From Echinometra lucunter (taxonomy: Eukaryota; Echinodermata; Echinoidea; Camarodonta; Echinometridae): DNA of 64,000 bases. Both the position numbers and the translations under genes were made by a program. Position 1 is the stretch's first letter. Each line of letters starts with the position of its first letter. This document shows, piece after piece, positions 1-13,700 of this stretch. The stretch is taken from positions 24,145,202 through 24,209,201 of the forward strand of contig CM057165.1 of NCBI GenBank assembly GCA_029962745.1. The letters are read 5' to 3'. Under the pieces are notes generated by a model. That model was not told where the DNA came from and searched no databases. It was given only the letters and a program-made list of their open reading frames with translations.

Positions 1-1674
1 TTTGAAAACCAGGTTATGAGAAGTTAAATGGTTACTGTAGTTTGTACTTGGGTTTGTTATTTTTGTTGCTGTTTTTTCGGATGCGTCCGCGCCAAGCGCG
101 AAAGCTTTGATCTTTTTTTTTTAAATTCTCTTCGACGTTCCCTAATCACCCTTTTCTCTTATTTCTTTCTTTCTTTTCTTTTTTTTCTTTCTTTCTTTTT
201 TTTTTTTTTTCTTTCTTTTTTCTCTTTCTTTCTTTCTTTCTTTCTTTCTTCCTTTACTTTTCTTCTGTTTTCTTTTCTTTTCTTTTCCTTCTTTCATTTT
301 TTTTTTTTTTTTTTTGGGGGGGGGGGCGAGAGATGCGTTTTGCCCCTCCAGCTACTTTTTCGTTTTGGTCGGCTTTGGCCACTGCCCCTCCTGCTCCCAC
401 CCCCCCCCCCCCCGGCTTCCAGTTCGTATGGTTTGGGTTTTGACCTGTCTTTTTTATTGTGTGTTTGAAATAATTTAAACTGAATTGAACTGAATGAAAG
501 AATTTTTTCATAAGGGGACACAAAAGCTATTCATAAGGCACCCTCCATCATTTTTTGAGTGATTATTTCTAACTTCTAAGCCTAAAAAAGGGCCTCTGGC
601 ATATGGGCTCCATAAAATATCTGCATTATGGGGACATTCGTGATTAGTAGGCCTAAGCTAACTACGAACTGAACTATGTGGTTTTAAGTGGCGGAGGTGG
701 GGAGCACAATCCTAAAAATCTCTGAAGAAATTTTTATTTTTAGGGGGGGGGGGAATCAATCAAACTTTAAACCTATCACTTGCTCTTGATCGGTATCTAT
801 AACTACTAGTATTCAGTGATGAAGTTAGGAGTTCCAGTTGCATTCAATTTAAGCTCTCGAGAGGAGGGCTCCTATTGGTTGTCACCCTCCTATAGACCGA
901 CAGCGTTATTTTTGTAGGGGAAAACAGTTACAAAAACATTTCATAAAAGACTTGTGAATACCGGTGATGGACTTCGTGTGAGGACCGGGGTCGGTCGAAC
1001 CGTTCCGCACGGTCGACCGGTACGCACATGTATGCACATAACCTTTTTGAGACAAGGCCAAGGCCCCGTGCCCCCCCCCCCCCCCCTGTCTGATGTGATG
1101 TTTATATCAGACGCCGAGCGACTGAAAAGGGAAACTAATTGCGAAGCTCGCTCGTCGCGCTCGATCGCGCGTTCACTCGGGTATCTCTAACTCCCGTCGT
1201 CGCTGGCTAGTCTCGCCACTAAAAATAACCTGAATCGCGAGGATTTGTCAAAAGGCTATTATGCACAGGGCCGCACACCGGCCGGCAGCTGGGGGCCGGG
1301 GGCCGATTTTTTATTTTATTTTATTTTTTATTTTTTATTCTTTTAAACACGTGCATGCACACGTTGGTTTCAATAATGCCCATAGCATTTTCATTTATTT
1401 GATGTACGATAAAAGAGCACTGTAGATAAAATGCCTTGCTCAAGGGCATAAGTGCCGTACCGTGGGGATCGAACCCCCGACTTTTGCATCCCAGTCAAGC
1501 GCCTTAGACCCTATGCTTAGACCCATAGCTTAGACCACTCGACCACGCGCGCGTGGTGGAATGATATCGATACTGCAGCGCAGATATATCGACAGTAATC
1601 GTCTGCGCTGCCTGCATATTATGCTCACATTTGCACATCAATTATGTCGGCGGGCCCAATTTGACTCGTACGTG
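1..1674. other. Upstream flank, low-complexity and repeat-rich
   Basis: No coding exon is convincing here. It holds a T/C-rich low-complexity stretch at about 150-320, poly(dG) or poly(dC) runs near 317-327, 400-414, 744-753 and 1071-1086, and a CpG-rich patch at about 1090-1260. A tRNA-like SINE fragment at 1436-1556 closes it. The CpG-rich patch lies 400-600 bases before the proposed polycystin start codon and could be its promoter; this is inference from composition only. Confidence 0.6.
1436..1556 (-). repeat. tRNA-derived SINE fragment
   Basis: Read on the minus strand the segment has a tRNA-like A-box region (around 1533-1547, GTGGTCGAGTGG) and a B-box GGTTCGATCCC (complement of 1465-1475). 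A short internal duplication of a CTTAGACC-type motif interrupts the part that would be the anticodon arm, so it cannot fold as an intact tRNA. It is best read as the head of a tRNA-derived SINE. Confidence 0.6.
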
Positions 1675-1756
1675 ATGATGCTGATCGAGTGGCAATTTGT
1701 CATTGTGATTTCTTCTCATCTCTCTTTCACTGGTATCAGTGTGAAGGCGAGTGAGG
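1675..1756 (+). CDS. Polycystin exon 1: signal peptide
   Basis: An ATG-ATG pair starts a 27-codon stretch with a hydrophobic core (FVIVISSHLSF) and a plausible cleavage site after SVKAS. It ends at a strong GTAAGT donor in phase 1, exactly the phase needed by the acceptor at 4386. In-frame ATGs at 1561 and 1621 would add about 38 or 18 residues before the hydrophobic core, so 1675 or 1678 is preferred. The link to exon 2 rests on phase and position only. Confidence 0.55.
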
Positions 1757-4700
1757 GTAAGTTTGTCTATTGTTTAATAAAATAAATTTGATCAATTGAG
1801 GGTGACAAAGGTTATTTCAGTCGCTGACTGAGTGACAGTCCAGGTACACAGCCACACGCAAGTGATCTGATTGACTGGCCTGGCCCTGGGCCTGGCGACC
1901 CGGAGGAGTGGTACGGTATGGTTAGTTACGATCGGCCTGAGCTGTGGCGGCTTCCAGTGATATCTAAGTTAGATGTAAACTTGACTTAAACTTTGCAACC
2001 TTTCTTAATCAGTAAGATTTGAGAAAAAGAAATATGTGCGGGCTCAAACAGTCAGTGTGTGTTTATGCCGCATGGCACTGAATGAACTTAGAAAAATATG
2101 TCTGAGCCTGAGCCTGGAATGGATTCAGCCTTTTTTGAGGTTGAAAACTTGCTAGTAGAGTCTAGAGATCCTAACTAACAGTTAATAGTGCCGGTAATTT
2201 TTGTATAACAGTTAAGTTAGTGTTAACTGTTTAACTTTAATGTCACTGCTTTATAATGATGACATTTTTAGTATATGTAGACTACGGTACTGAAGAAGTT
2301 CACACTGAGTATGAACATGGCGAACAAAGAAAGCAGACAAAATGAACAACCTCTCATTCTACCTTTCACAATGGTTCTGGTAGTCAAAAGAACATCCCTT
2401 CACCGCTATTATGTTTAATCATGTAGTTCCAGGTGAATATGCATGTGACACCTGTTCCACATATTTTAGACAATAACAGTGAAGGGATGTTCTTTTGACT
2501 ACCAGAACCATTGTGAAGGGTAGAATGAGGGGTTGTTTTATTTTGTCTGCTTTCTTTGTCCGTCATGTTCATAGTGTCACACCCACTCCAACCCTAACCC
2601 TAATCCTAACACTAGAGACTCTATACCCTTACGTCAATAACCATTGAGTCGCCACCCGGCGGCCTTAATCTGCCTCTCCTGCTAAAATACACTTTATTCA
2701 CACCAAAATCATAATTTCATATGAAAATATCCACATATTCTGTAAAATCAATCAAAAGCAAAAATTCATGAAAATCCCTCATTTTACAGACAATGACATC
2801 ATTAATTACGTCCTTCGGGGATGGCGACTCAACAGGTCACCACACACACTTGATACGTCAAGACAGTTCTGCGCATGCGCCACCCTGCACTCAGGCGTTT
2901 TACATACACATAACACATGTGCCCAATGTACATTGACTCGCCGTTGTCCGTGTAGTGGGTTCTACATTGAGAAACCTCCTACTTTTTAGATCATAACACC
3001 CCCGCATTTTAAATGGTATGAATTCGATCAGCAAATGCCAAATTTCATTTTCAACACAAGTTTAAGGAACTTACGTCATTGGATTGGGATACAACGATCC
3101 TCTTTAGCAACGAGATACTGAAGTTCAGGGGGGCAGGGGTGGGCAAACGCCCTCCTATGATTTTTCAAGTGACTGAAAAAGAAAAAAAAAAAAGAAAGAG
3201 GAGAAAGAAGAAGAACAGAATGGGAGAAGAGAGGGTTGGGTCATGTAACTATATAATACCCCCACGTCCCCCATTTTTTCATTTAAAATGTAAATTAACT
3301 CGCCTATGGGTCATCTTGCCCCCCCCCCCCCCCCCCCCATCAAAATACCCTGGTGCCGCCCCTGCCGAAGTTGGTACTGCGGTGATGTTGGAATTCGGTG
3401 GTTTTGAGATATGTATCTCATTCCCACCTTTTCTTATAAAAATCAAGAATCCGCTTTCTAAATTGTTCATATTCATAATTGGCTCTTAAGATGTCGAGCC
3501 ATTCGTCCGATTATAGGGATCTTAATTGAGGTCTAACATCCCAGTTCATGAATCATTGTTTAATAATGTTGTACTTTGTTCATTAGAGGGGACTGTGGTG
3601 TTTGCCCGGAAAAACATTCTACTTTCCAAACCTAGCAAGTGATAGAAGCAAGCAAGCAAGCAAAAAATGACAATTTTCTGCTTCCACATACCTTATTCAT
3701 CTCTGTGTGGCTAAATATTCCATTAACTCATCAGTAAGTTTAAAATACAGGATAAATGGCATCCCGGAGAATGTCATACGGGACGCGGAACACAGGACAC
3801 AATGGTTAATACGAGACCGTCCCTTAAAATACGGGACGTCTGATGTCTACTGAGTTAAACCTAATTTCAATTTAACATTCATATTGACTTTTTCATCTTG
3901 TCATCCATTATACATTTAGATTGATTGATTGATTTTATTTACCAACAAGTACAATACATCGCATTCAGACAATTACATTAACATATACAGGAAAAAAGAA
4001 AGGTATATGATTGGTTGGTAAAAGGGATCAGATGATAGCACATGTGCTAGTCGAGCCTGGCCCCTAGCATAAGTTGACAGAATTTCGTTTAAATTTTCTG
4101 TAAACACTGAGGTTATTTAGGTTAAACAGTAAAGTAGATTCTACTCTTAGTTTTAATGCTAGAATTGTTCAATTGTTGGATCTAACTGTTAATTGTCACT
4201 AATAATGCCAGATAATTTTCATTATAAATTTAAAATGTTATCTGTTTGGAGCAAGAAGGGCATTAACTCTGTGCAGTAAAAATATGATTTTAATTCTTTC
4301 TGGCTCCATATAGAGGAAGTATTAAATGGTTGGTTATATGAAGATCTTTTAATGACATTTTCTTCATGTTTTCTCTTTACTTCAGATTTGTTTATAGTGA
4401 GCGCACCCTCTCTGGTGGAAGTAAGTCATGAATTTAATATCACTTTCTGGACAGACTTCACATCATATTATGAGTGTTCCTGGGATTTTAGTGACAGTAC
4501 CTCTTACTTCACGTACAACACAGATCTTGAGGAACCTCTATCACACACCTACACATATCCAGGAGCATACAACATCATAACAATCTGCTGCATGGCAGGT
4601 CACCTTGAAGGCTATTTCTCTGAAGTTTTGGTCTATACAGAGATCTATTATGAAATATGTTCATACAGAAGTGAGAATCTGACATATGCTAACAACGTTT

Positions 4701-7700
4701 ATGTTCTTGGAGAGTCAGATCTACTAGTCTTCTACCACCATGAATTTCCAGATCCATTGTATTATTACATGGAGCTTGATGGCTTTCCAGTGTTTGATCA
4801 AGGATTCTCCCATGGTGCCCTGCGAGATGATCAGTTGTATGCGGTGCCATTTGATACCTTACCATTTCCCATGGAGCTTCAAAACATCATTGGATTAGGA
4901 ATACACAATGTGTCCGTAACTGTGTACAGTGAAATCAATACTACAGCAGTGTACTGTGAATCACAAATCAAGTTTGTTGAACTAGTAAGTATGTTTTATG
5001 ACAATTAGAAATGATGTAATAACATAAAGCAGTACTTTTAAGAATTTCTATTTTAAAAAATAATCTGATAAAAAGGGAAAATTTCTTCTGGAGTGTATTA
5101 TTTCATTCATTGTAATGAAAAAAGTTCAGAAGCATCTTTTCATGATTTAAGCAGAATGAATTTGTCAATCTATTTAATCCACTGGTCATAGTTTGGATTT
5201 TTTATTGATATATCCACCTGCATATAATTTGTATTTATGCATATGATTGCCATTTGGTGGATGATGGTGTTGGTCACTATCAATGGAATTTTGGTAATTA
5301 CAGAAGTGCAGGTGTAATTGTATTGCTTAGAGCTTCAGAATGCCTGTAACAGAAAGTGAAAACTAATGCAGTAAAACATAAATGCATGTATTGGATTTAG
5401 TAGAAGCCTTTTCTATTCTTGTTTGATATTTCTTGATATTAGGTTTCAGGACTGGTCTTTTTTGTCAGTGAATATGTTGTTGAGACTGGCCGTCCTTTCA
5501 TTGGCTCTATTGCAGCCGAGGGTGGTTGGCCAGCTCTCATTGAATGGAGTGCCTATAATGAAGACAAGCATAGAGTGGAATTCTTCTTTGATTCGTATCG
5601 CCAGGCTAGAAGACCAGATCAGGTGGATGAGGTGTGGTTGTACTTATTAAATCCAGGTGAGGTAGACATTTCAAATCCATCAAGCTTGTTTTTTTTATTA
5701 TCATTTTTGCCCAAATTATGTTAAGCCTTTGAACACTAAGCCTGAGATACATGTAACTCTGGTTAGGGTCTTGTGGAAAATGCCTGCCATACTAAAATCA
5801 AACATAGCTAACAGATTGATAGGACTGCTGGTACTCTTTAGGTTTATTTTGTGTTTTTTTGTAATGTACACTTTCACACTCCTTTCTTTAATGCAAGACA
5901 TAAAACCAGGCCTGGCTATAAATCATTTTGAATGGGGGTTGGTGAATTTTCTATTTCCAAATGATATGAAATATACAGTTCTTCCCATATTTTGCTTCCC
6001 CATAGTATCTGACATAACTTTTGCTCTTGGTTTGTTGTATGTTCTTTTGCATGGTATATATATATATATGTATATATGTCACTTTATCCTCTCATGAAAT
6101 TTACCAACAAATCCAGGAAAATTATGATGAAACTTCAAAATTTAGAGATTATAGAATGTCGAAAATTTTAAGGAACAACAGATATTTAGATGTTCAACCA
6201 TTGACTGGCTGGACAGAGAAGGAAACCAGGAACACTGAGAAAGGTGTTCTATTTTCTTGTAAAATTTTATAATTTCCCTTGGATTATATATTATGAATTT
6301 ATATATCTTCACTTATTCTATGTGCAGGAAATTTCACTGTGAAAGCATCTGTGCACCATGAGATTAACGAGGTTTCGGAATCTACCACAGTCATAGCTGA
6401 AAACCCAGTAACTACACTTGATGTATTCACCAATACACCACTTCACTTTCCTTACGAGGATACATTGGAGATGTTTATCAACTACACAAGCGATGGAATA
6501 CCCACTGATGTTCACTGCTATATAGATTATGGGGATGGAACTATAGGTTTGTAACTTTTTCTGTCGTAATCTCTCTCTCTCTCTTCTCTCTGGGGCCCGT
6601 AACACAAAGGTTTGAGATCAATCGCAAATTTAAAACAACCATTCTGATTGGTCCACGGTCACCTTTTTGAACGAGATGCACATGAAACAGTGACCTTGAT
6701 TGGTTGTTACAACTTTGTGATTGATTGCAAATCTTTGTGTTACGGGGCCCTGGGTCCGTTGTATAAAACTTGCTAGTATAGTAACTTTGCCATCAATGGT
6801 AGCTTTCATGCTAGTATAGTAACTTTGCCATCAATGGTAGCTTTCATGGATTTTGATTGGCTGTTGAGCAGTGTTACCATGGTACTTACCCAACCTAGTC
6901 ACCTTATAATAACCATTATACGTAAAGTACATGAACGCCTAAGAATACGCCATAGTGTTATATTAACAGGTATATAAAACAGTGCCATCTTGTGGCGATA
7001 TATATATATATATATAATGTGAAGCTTGAGCTCGTCTGAGAAGTAAGACTAGCAATGAATTCCGGTATAAACGTCATCTCATAAAGAATGCATTCTCGGC
7101 AAGAGCTTCTTGTGGCTCGATCAGATGGACGGTCATTCTATGAATGAAAGGTCTCCAGTTCGATTCCCACTCTCATCAATATCATATTTTTAGCGTTTAT
7201 TCCATCAGAAATAGTTAAAGTATCACAGCTATCACAACTGCTTAATTAAGCTTTAAAAATTGATCTTATGGCGTATTCTTAGGCGTTCATGTAATTTACG
7301 TATTATGGTTATTATAAGACGGTGGCCAAGTTGTACTTACCATTGATGGCAAAGTTACTATAATAGCAAGTTTAACGGCACCAAGGTCTCTATACTCTAT
7401 AATCCTGAATGTCTTCTGTATTTCACTATATGTGCATCTTTTGATAGCTTGAAATAGTGTATATGTAAGCTTTTTTATAAGGACATCTCCATGATCTTTG
7501 AATGAAAAGCAGAAATCTGATTAATACTAACACATAAAGACTGGAATAAATCCTGTTTTGACTCTAGTAATTGCTTATTAGGAATATTTGCATACCTATT
7601 GCAGCTAAGTATTGTTTTGAAATGTTTTAAATGATGGCTATTTAGTGATAATCAATAACCATATAGTTATTCATATCTACATTTATGTTTTTTTTTCTGC

Positions 7701-10700
7701 TCAAAAGATGGAAAATATTTATATAAGGCAAGAGAATAAATTGTAAGATTTTTTTTCCAAATTGGTCACAATTTTATGAAGTTGTACATGTCTGTTATTT
7801 ACAATCTTTACTGTATGTACTACTGATAATTATATCATTCACATTTTCTATCTTCCTTTCCTAAGAATCATTTGAACCAGTTCCATATCAACCAGACTAC
7901 AGAAATTTCACTGTCAACCACGCATACACAGTTCCGGCTGTGTACACGGTCCAGTTATTCCTTTATAACTATATCAGCAGTGTTTATCACAACATTTATT
8001 TTGCTGTGTTGGAAGATATTGAGGATGTCACAGTGGAAAGCTTCTCAGGCAAGACATGACATATTTCCTGGTGCTTTGTTGCTATAAAATTGATGAACTG
8101 TTAATTTTTAATCTTTCTCCCAATTTTTTTTTTTTAAATGAATGGTGTATGTTCATCAGCTGAAGTCTAGTATAAAGATATAAACTTTTTTTTTTTTTCA
8201 AAGCAACATACCTGTGGTCAATAAAAGAACTTGTAACTTTACATTCTTTCTGGTTTTCAAATGAATAGAATTTAATGAATTGTTGATTTTTGTATTTTTT
8301 GTTTGTCTGTTTCTTAAATTGACCACGTACCTGTGGTCAGTAAAAGAACTTGTTACTTTACTTCCTTTCTTGATTTTCAAATGAATAAAATTTAATGAAT
8401 AATTGTTGATTTTTGTATTCTGTGTTTTTTGTTTGTTTGTTTCTTATCAAATAGGAGATGATGGGATCTTGAGTGTTATCTTACCATTAGAATTCCCTGT
8501 GATATTCACTGCTCAGCCTTTACTAGGGACCATAGAGATGTGTGAATGGAACATAGGGGGACACATCTTCACTACATACTCCCCAACTACAGAGTACAAG
8601 TTCTTGGGGGAAGGGATCTATGACATAGAGGTCAATGCCATCAACATGTTTTCCAGTGACAAAGCCAGTTTGTCTGTCACCATCCTACAGGGAGTAACTG
8701 GAATATATCTAGTCAACAATGGACCTGTCATGCAACCCAATGCTATCACATTTGTTTTCTTCACATTGCAGCTAGGTCTGAACTCCACGTTTGCCATAGA
8801 TTATGGAGACGAGACCGTAGAAATACTTCCCCCACCTGAAGTCCATGAGAACATCACCATGTACATTCCTTCTGACCTGGACTTGCCGTTGAATCCCAGC
8901 GAGTACTTTTCAGTTGTTGTGGAGCATACATACACCTCAGCTGGACTGTATACCGCCAAAGTGTCTGCTGCAAGTGCAGTATCTAGTAGGCTTGCCACTT
9001 CTGATGCTTTTGTGCAGGTTTCACCCTGCCTGTTACCTAACATGCACATCTTAGATGGTGAAAGTAGCTCCAGCTCAGCAAAACAGTATCATCGAAACAG
9101 AAGGCTGCAGTTTGCTGCAGAAGTCACTGTAAACTGTGTCATGGCTGCAAGTGTTAGCTATGAATGGGTGTTATTCAAGCTTAATGAAGTGTTCACAGTG
9201 CCAGTGGATGAGAATCGTTACCAGTTACCAGATTCAGTCAAGACGAATCTAACAACGCTTTATGTGCCTGCATTCACGTTGGAATATGGAACCTATGTAT
9301 TCAAACTTCATGTTACTGTTTTACTGAGAGATGGATCTATAGGTGTGAATAAGGATGACCAGACCTATGTCCGAGTGATAGAATCTCCTCTTTTTGCTTA
9401 CATTGATGGGGGTAGCTCATTAGCTATTGGTTAGTGACTTTTATTTGTTATTTTTTTTATTATTTTTTAGTTTGGATTGGAGACTAGGAGGTTGCAATGT
9501 CAAAAGATATTAGTTCAGTTCAGTTGCTACATATCAATTGCATTTTTATTGCAATTAATATGTAGCCAACAGTATCACGTCTGCATGTCCTAATAATGGA
9601 ACACTATGGAATACAAAAAGTTTATGATACTTTCAAAAAAGCTTTGATGCTTGAATATTCATGAAGGCATTGATTGAACAAAGTTTTTTACTTTATTATT
9701 TTCATTGAATATCCTTAGGAAACGTGCTATGGCACTTTTGGAATTCTAGTCTTTGTGTCTTGTGCACGACTTGCACATCTGACACCCTCTGATACTAGTG
9801 GGCCTCCAATTTTTACTGCCCTTTTTAAAGCAAAGCTACCCAAATAACCAGTGCTCTAGCATATCAGACACTCATTTACACTTAGTTTGAGAAATTGAAA
9901 GGGTAATTGACGTCTTGCCAAATGACAGTAGTACGTGGCTAGGATTTGAGTTAGGTGCATGATTCAATTTGCCAGAATGTGATGACATGACCATTTTGAT
10001 GATTTTTCAGAAATCCTGTTTACTTTTCACAGGCTGGTATCATGAAATTCATATGGATGGTTCTTTGTCTAAGGATCCAGACTTCAATGTTAATCAGAAT
10101 GATATCATCTTCAGCTGGTTCTGCCGCAAATCCAACGAGACCTTCCCATCAAACGACGATTTACTCCTCCTTCTGTATCAACCACCAGGTCCGTATTAAA
10201 AGTTTATAACCTGAATTCACAAAAATTAACATAATCCTTGGTTTGAACCTCTATGTGTACTATTGTGAGATATATCCTTGGATTTGTGTCTAATGAACAG
10301 GCAATAATACACTTACTGTACAAATGTTTCCTTATATCTACATGTATTTTAGTCCATGATGGAGAATTAGATAATGTTTTAGGCTGTGGTTTCAGTCAAA
10401 CTTCATTAATTTGGCCCATAAGATATCTCCTAATTCCATGCCAATCTGTGTCTCAGAGTAGAGTAAAAAGAATATTTTATTTATATTAACTTTCCTTCCC
10501 CCTTCATTCACACCTTATGTCTGCCATTGTTTCATTTCAATAAGAATTTAATCAGTTTTAAACCAAGAAGTCTTCATGATCCATTGTAAAAATATGTAAA
10601 AATTTGTGAAATAATAATGTTATAATAAACATTTTAATAGATATTGTTCTCTAGACACTTTGTTAAATCATGCATGCATTATATAAAATATATTCTTTCC

Positions 10701-13700
10701 TGTACACTATGCTTACATCTACTGTGGATGACAAAAATATCAGGAAAAAAGATTTTACATCAGGAAAGCTTTATGTGATACTTCAAAATTTTGTTTTATT
10801 GTTCCTATTACTCTTCATACATTCATCACCGAATTGGAAATGGTACTGTTTTGAATTTTTTAAACTTATCACACTGTCTGCCGTTTTAAGACCTTTAAAA
10901 AGAAATGAGGAAGCTATTAAAATAATTGATTCTCCAGTACTCTGCAATAACCCTTACATCTCTTTGCTTTGCCTATGTATATATTAAGTATGGTTGTAAT
11001 TATTAGATATTGCTTTTTATGCAGTATGTTTATATCTACTACAGATGACAATTTAGGATATCCAGAAAACAGGTCTTGAATCAGAAAATAAAGGTTTGAT
11101 ATTACCTGACATTCTTTTAATTTCAGAGATTGCATTGTGTAATGTGCATTGAATTGTCCACATGGATTACTGTATGAAATTCAAAAATATTTTACTACTG
11201 TGTTTATGTTATTGTTTACAGGTGATGGTGGATGCCTCCATCAAGGCTTCTTATTGCAATCAAGCAACGAGACAACATTGACCATCCCGGGAGAGACCTT
11301 ACAGGGCAACCATACCCATGTCTTCAGACTCCTAGTATCCAAGGAGGGCAGGGGGACTGCACAGGCTGAACAAACCATATCCATTCTACCTGGAAACCCT
11401 CCTACAATCCTGATAAAGTGGGTGTAAAGCTTAGACATTTTTGTCTGAACATCCTTTTCCAAGTGAAGAACAAGAAAGTGTGTGAGTGTGTATGTGCCGT
11501 GGTCGAGTGGTTTAAAGCACTTGAATGGAGGCGAGAAATTCGAGGGTTCGAACCCCAGCTCAGCACTTATACCCCTGATTTTTTCTACATTGCTCTTTTT
11601 TCGTATATCATAAATGAACATGCTGTAGGCATCTGAAGGCCAACTGTGGTATTGTTTGTTGTTGTTGTTGTTTTTTTTAAAAAGGTGTGTTTGTGTGTGG
11701 GGGAGAGAGATAGAGAGAGAGAGAGATGGATGAGGAAGGGAACACAGTTAAACTGATTGCATCTTCATACCTACATCCCACTAGACAGGTTGTTCCTTCT
11801 CAGTTCATGTGATTAGAAATACCAGTGCTTCCTTTCCATAATGGCACCTTGGTTCCCCCCCCCCCCCCCAGTGGCCTCTATATTACACCCTCCACTGGTT
11901 TTCCCATACACACACCTTTAAACGAAGGGTTGATTTCTTTGAAGAAAAAACCAGAAAAATCAGGGTGCCAGTTGCAGGCTGTCATATGCCCAGTCACCCA
12001 GGCCCTGATTAGGGCTTTTGGGGAGCTTCTTAACCCTTTGGCTACTGGAACCAGGTGCTCCCTGTATTAAGCCTGTAGGAATGAAAGCATTCAGTAGTCA
12101 ACAGGTTAATGTACAGGTGATCTCCAACATACCTTGGTTTCTTTTCGGGCTAATGGATTAAAGCAAATGATATCCTTAGAATAAATTAGAATAAGTTGGA
12201 TTCCTCTGTAGGATGAGATGCAGAACAGGAGAAGTTTAATTTTTGTCTGTTTCCAGTATCATTATGTGGGATTAACAGGGGAGCTCTTCTTGTTGTTATC
12301 ACCATTATCATCACTGCAGGTGCATGGCAAACTGTGGTACCAATATAAATCCATCAGAGAGGTTTGTCCTATCAGCCAAATGTGAGGACTGCACCCTGCA
12401 AACCAGACCTAGATATTACTGGGAACTAATTCCAGCCTCTTTGAACAACAGCAAGCAGGAACTTTCATGGTATCAGGATACAACTACAAGAAGGACCAAT
12501 GCCTACCTTGCAGTCCGTGCACATACCTTCAAAGGGTCTGAGGAATACGTCATGAGAGTCCAAGGTGGGTGTTCCATGCTTTTGCTTTTCTGAATTTCAT
12601 ATGAATCAAGTGCTTGGGTTGATCTCATGGATCTTTCAGTCTGGAAGCATCACCCCAGCCCAAAACTTAGCTGAATTCATATGTACTCTTCACACCAATC
12701 CAAACATTCAAACCAGTGTCAAATCACACTTTAAAAATTTTTGTGAAGCTACTATGTATGTTTGCACGTGTGAATTATTATTCTTTAATGATGAATGAAT
12801 ATACTTGAAAGAATAGCATTGCTAATATGATTTACTTAAAGAATGAATTTTACCGCTGAGCTGATGTGAGCTTACGTTAATATTCCGATATATAGAGTGG
12901 AACCCTCATAACAAACTTTTGGGGGACCAAGGAAATAATATTTTTGTATTTAAATGTTACAGCAAGTCTCAAAAACAATAGATTACTCAGAAACGTGACC
13001 AGAACTACTACCTTGTTATAATAAGAGCTTGTTGAAGGTGATCGTTGATGTTTTTGGAATAAACCTGTTGAAATTGGTAATCCTGGCTTGTGATTACATT
13101 ATTCCTATCATCTTGACCAGTTGACAGTTGGAGTGGCACTCGAACCTTTGCAGAATTTGCCTTTACAACAAATGCTCCTCCCCACCTTGGAACCTGCAGT
13201 GCTTCACCAGAAGAAGGGGTGGTTCTGGAGACTTACTTCACCATTATTTGTCAGGATTTTGTGGACGAGGATGAACCACTGAGCTATGAAGTCCGAGCCC
13301 TGACAGGTTCTGAGAAAATGACCGGTGTTAGCTCCTTTCAGGATTCTTCATCAACAGGTATAGAAGTATTCATGCCACATGCAAAGCACTTTTAAAATTG
13401 CTTTCACTGCAATATTCAATGCACTATCTGGAAAATCATTAAACCAAACAATCAAACTATGTTTCAGCAACTTAGGTATAGCATATTTTATATCCATCAT
13501 ATGTCATTATCAACGTTAAATCTGTTGCATGAGTTGCTACTAAACTAATCTTAATACTAATGTTCTTCGAAAGTACCCTCTCCTGTTGATATTTATGAAG
13601 TTGGAAAGTGAGATACAGTTTGAAGTGATTATAAGCAGTAGGATTAGTCTGCAAATGCTCTTAAAGTAAATTTAACATGTAGTGACAAATTGCACTTGTC

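Larger units (their letters stand above)
1757..4385 (+). other. Polycystin intron 1, repeat-bearing
   Basis: Bounded by GTAAGT and TTCAG. It contains a foldback element (2311-2572), a short CCCTAA-rich stretch (2588-2610), a poly(dG)/poly(dC)-type dispersed repeat around 3128-3365, and a simple TGAT run near 3921. No further coding exon is supported. Confidence 0.6.

Noticed and set aside
28..468. 146-codon F/S/L-rich frame
   Set aside because: Translation of a T/C low-complexity tract and homopolymers.
2588..2610. Telomere-like CCCTAA stretch
   Set aside because: Only about three imperfect units; too short for an interstitial telomere claim.
5423..5650. Frame beginning MIFLDIRFQDW over polycystin exon 3
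   Set aside because: It spans the acceptor and does not join in phase; the frame starting at 5443 joins exons 2 and 4 exactly.
11494..11566. Functional tRNA gene
   Set aside because: A and B boxes are present but the acceptor stem does not pair beyond four bases; treated as SINE-derived.
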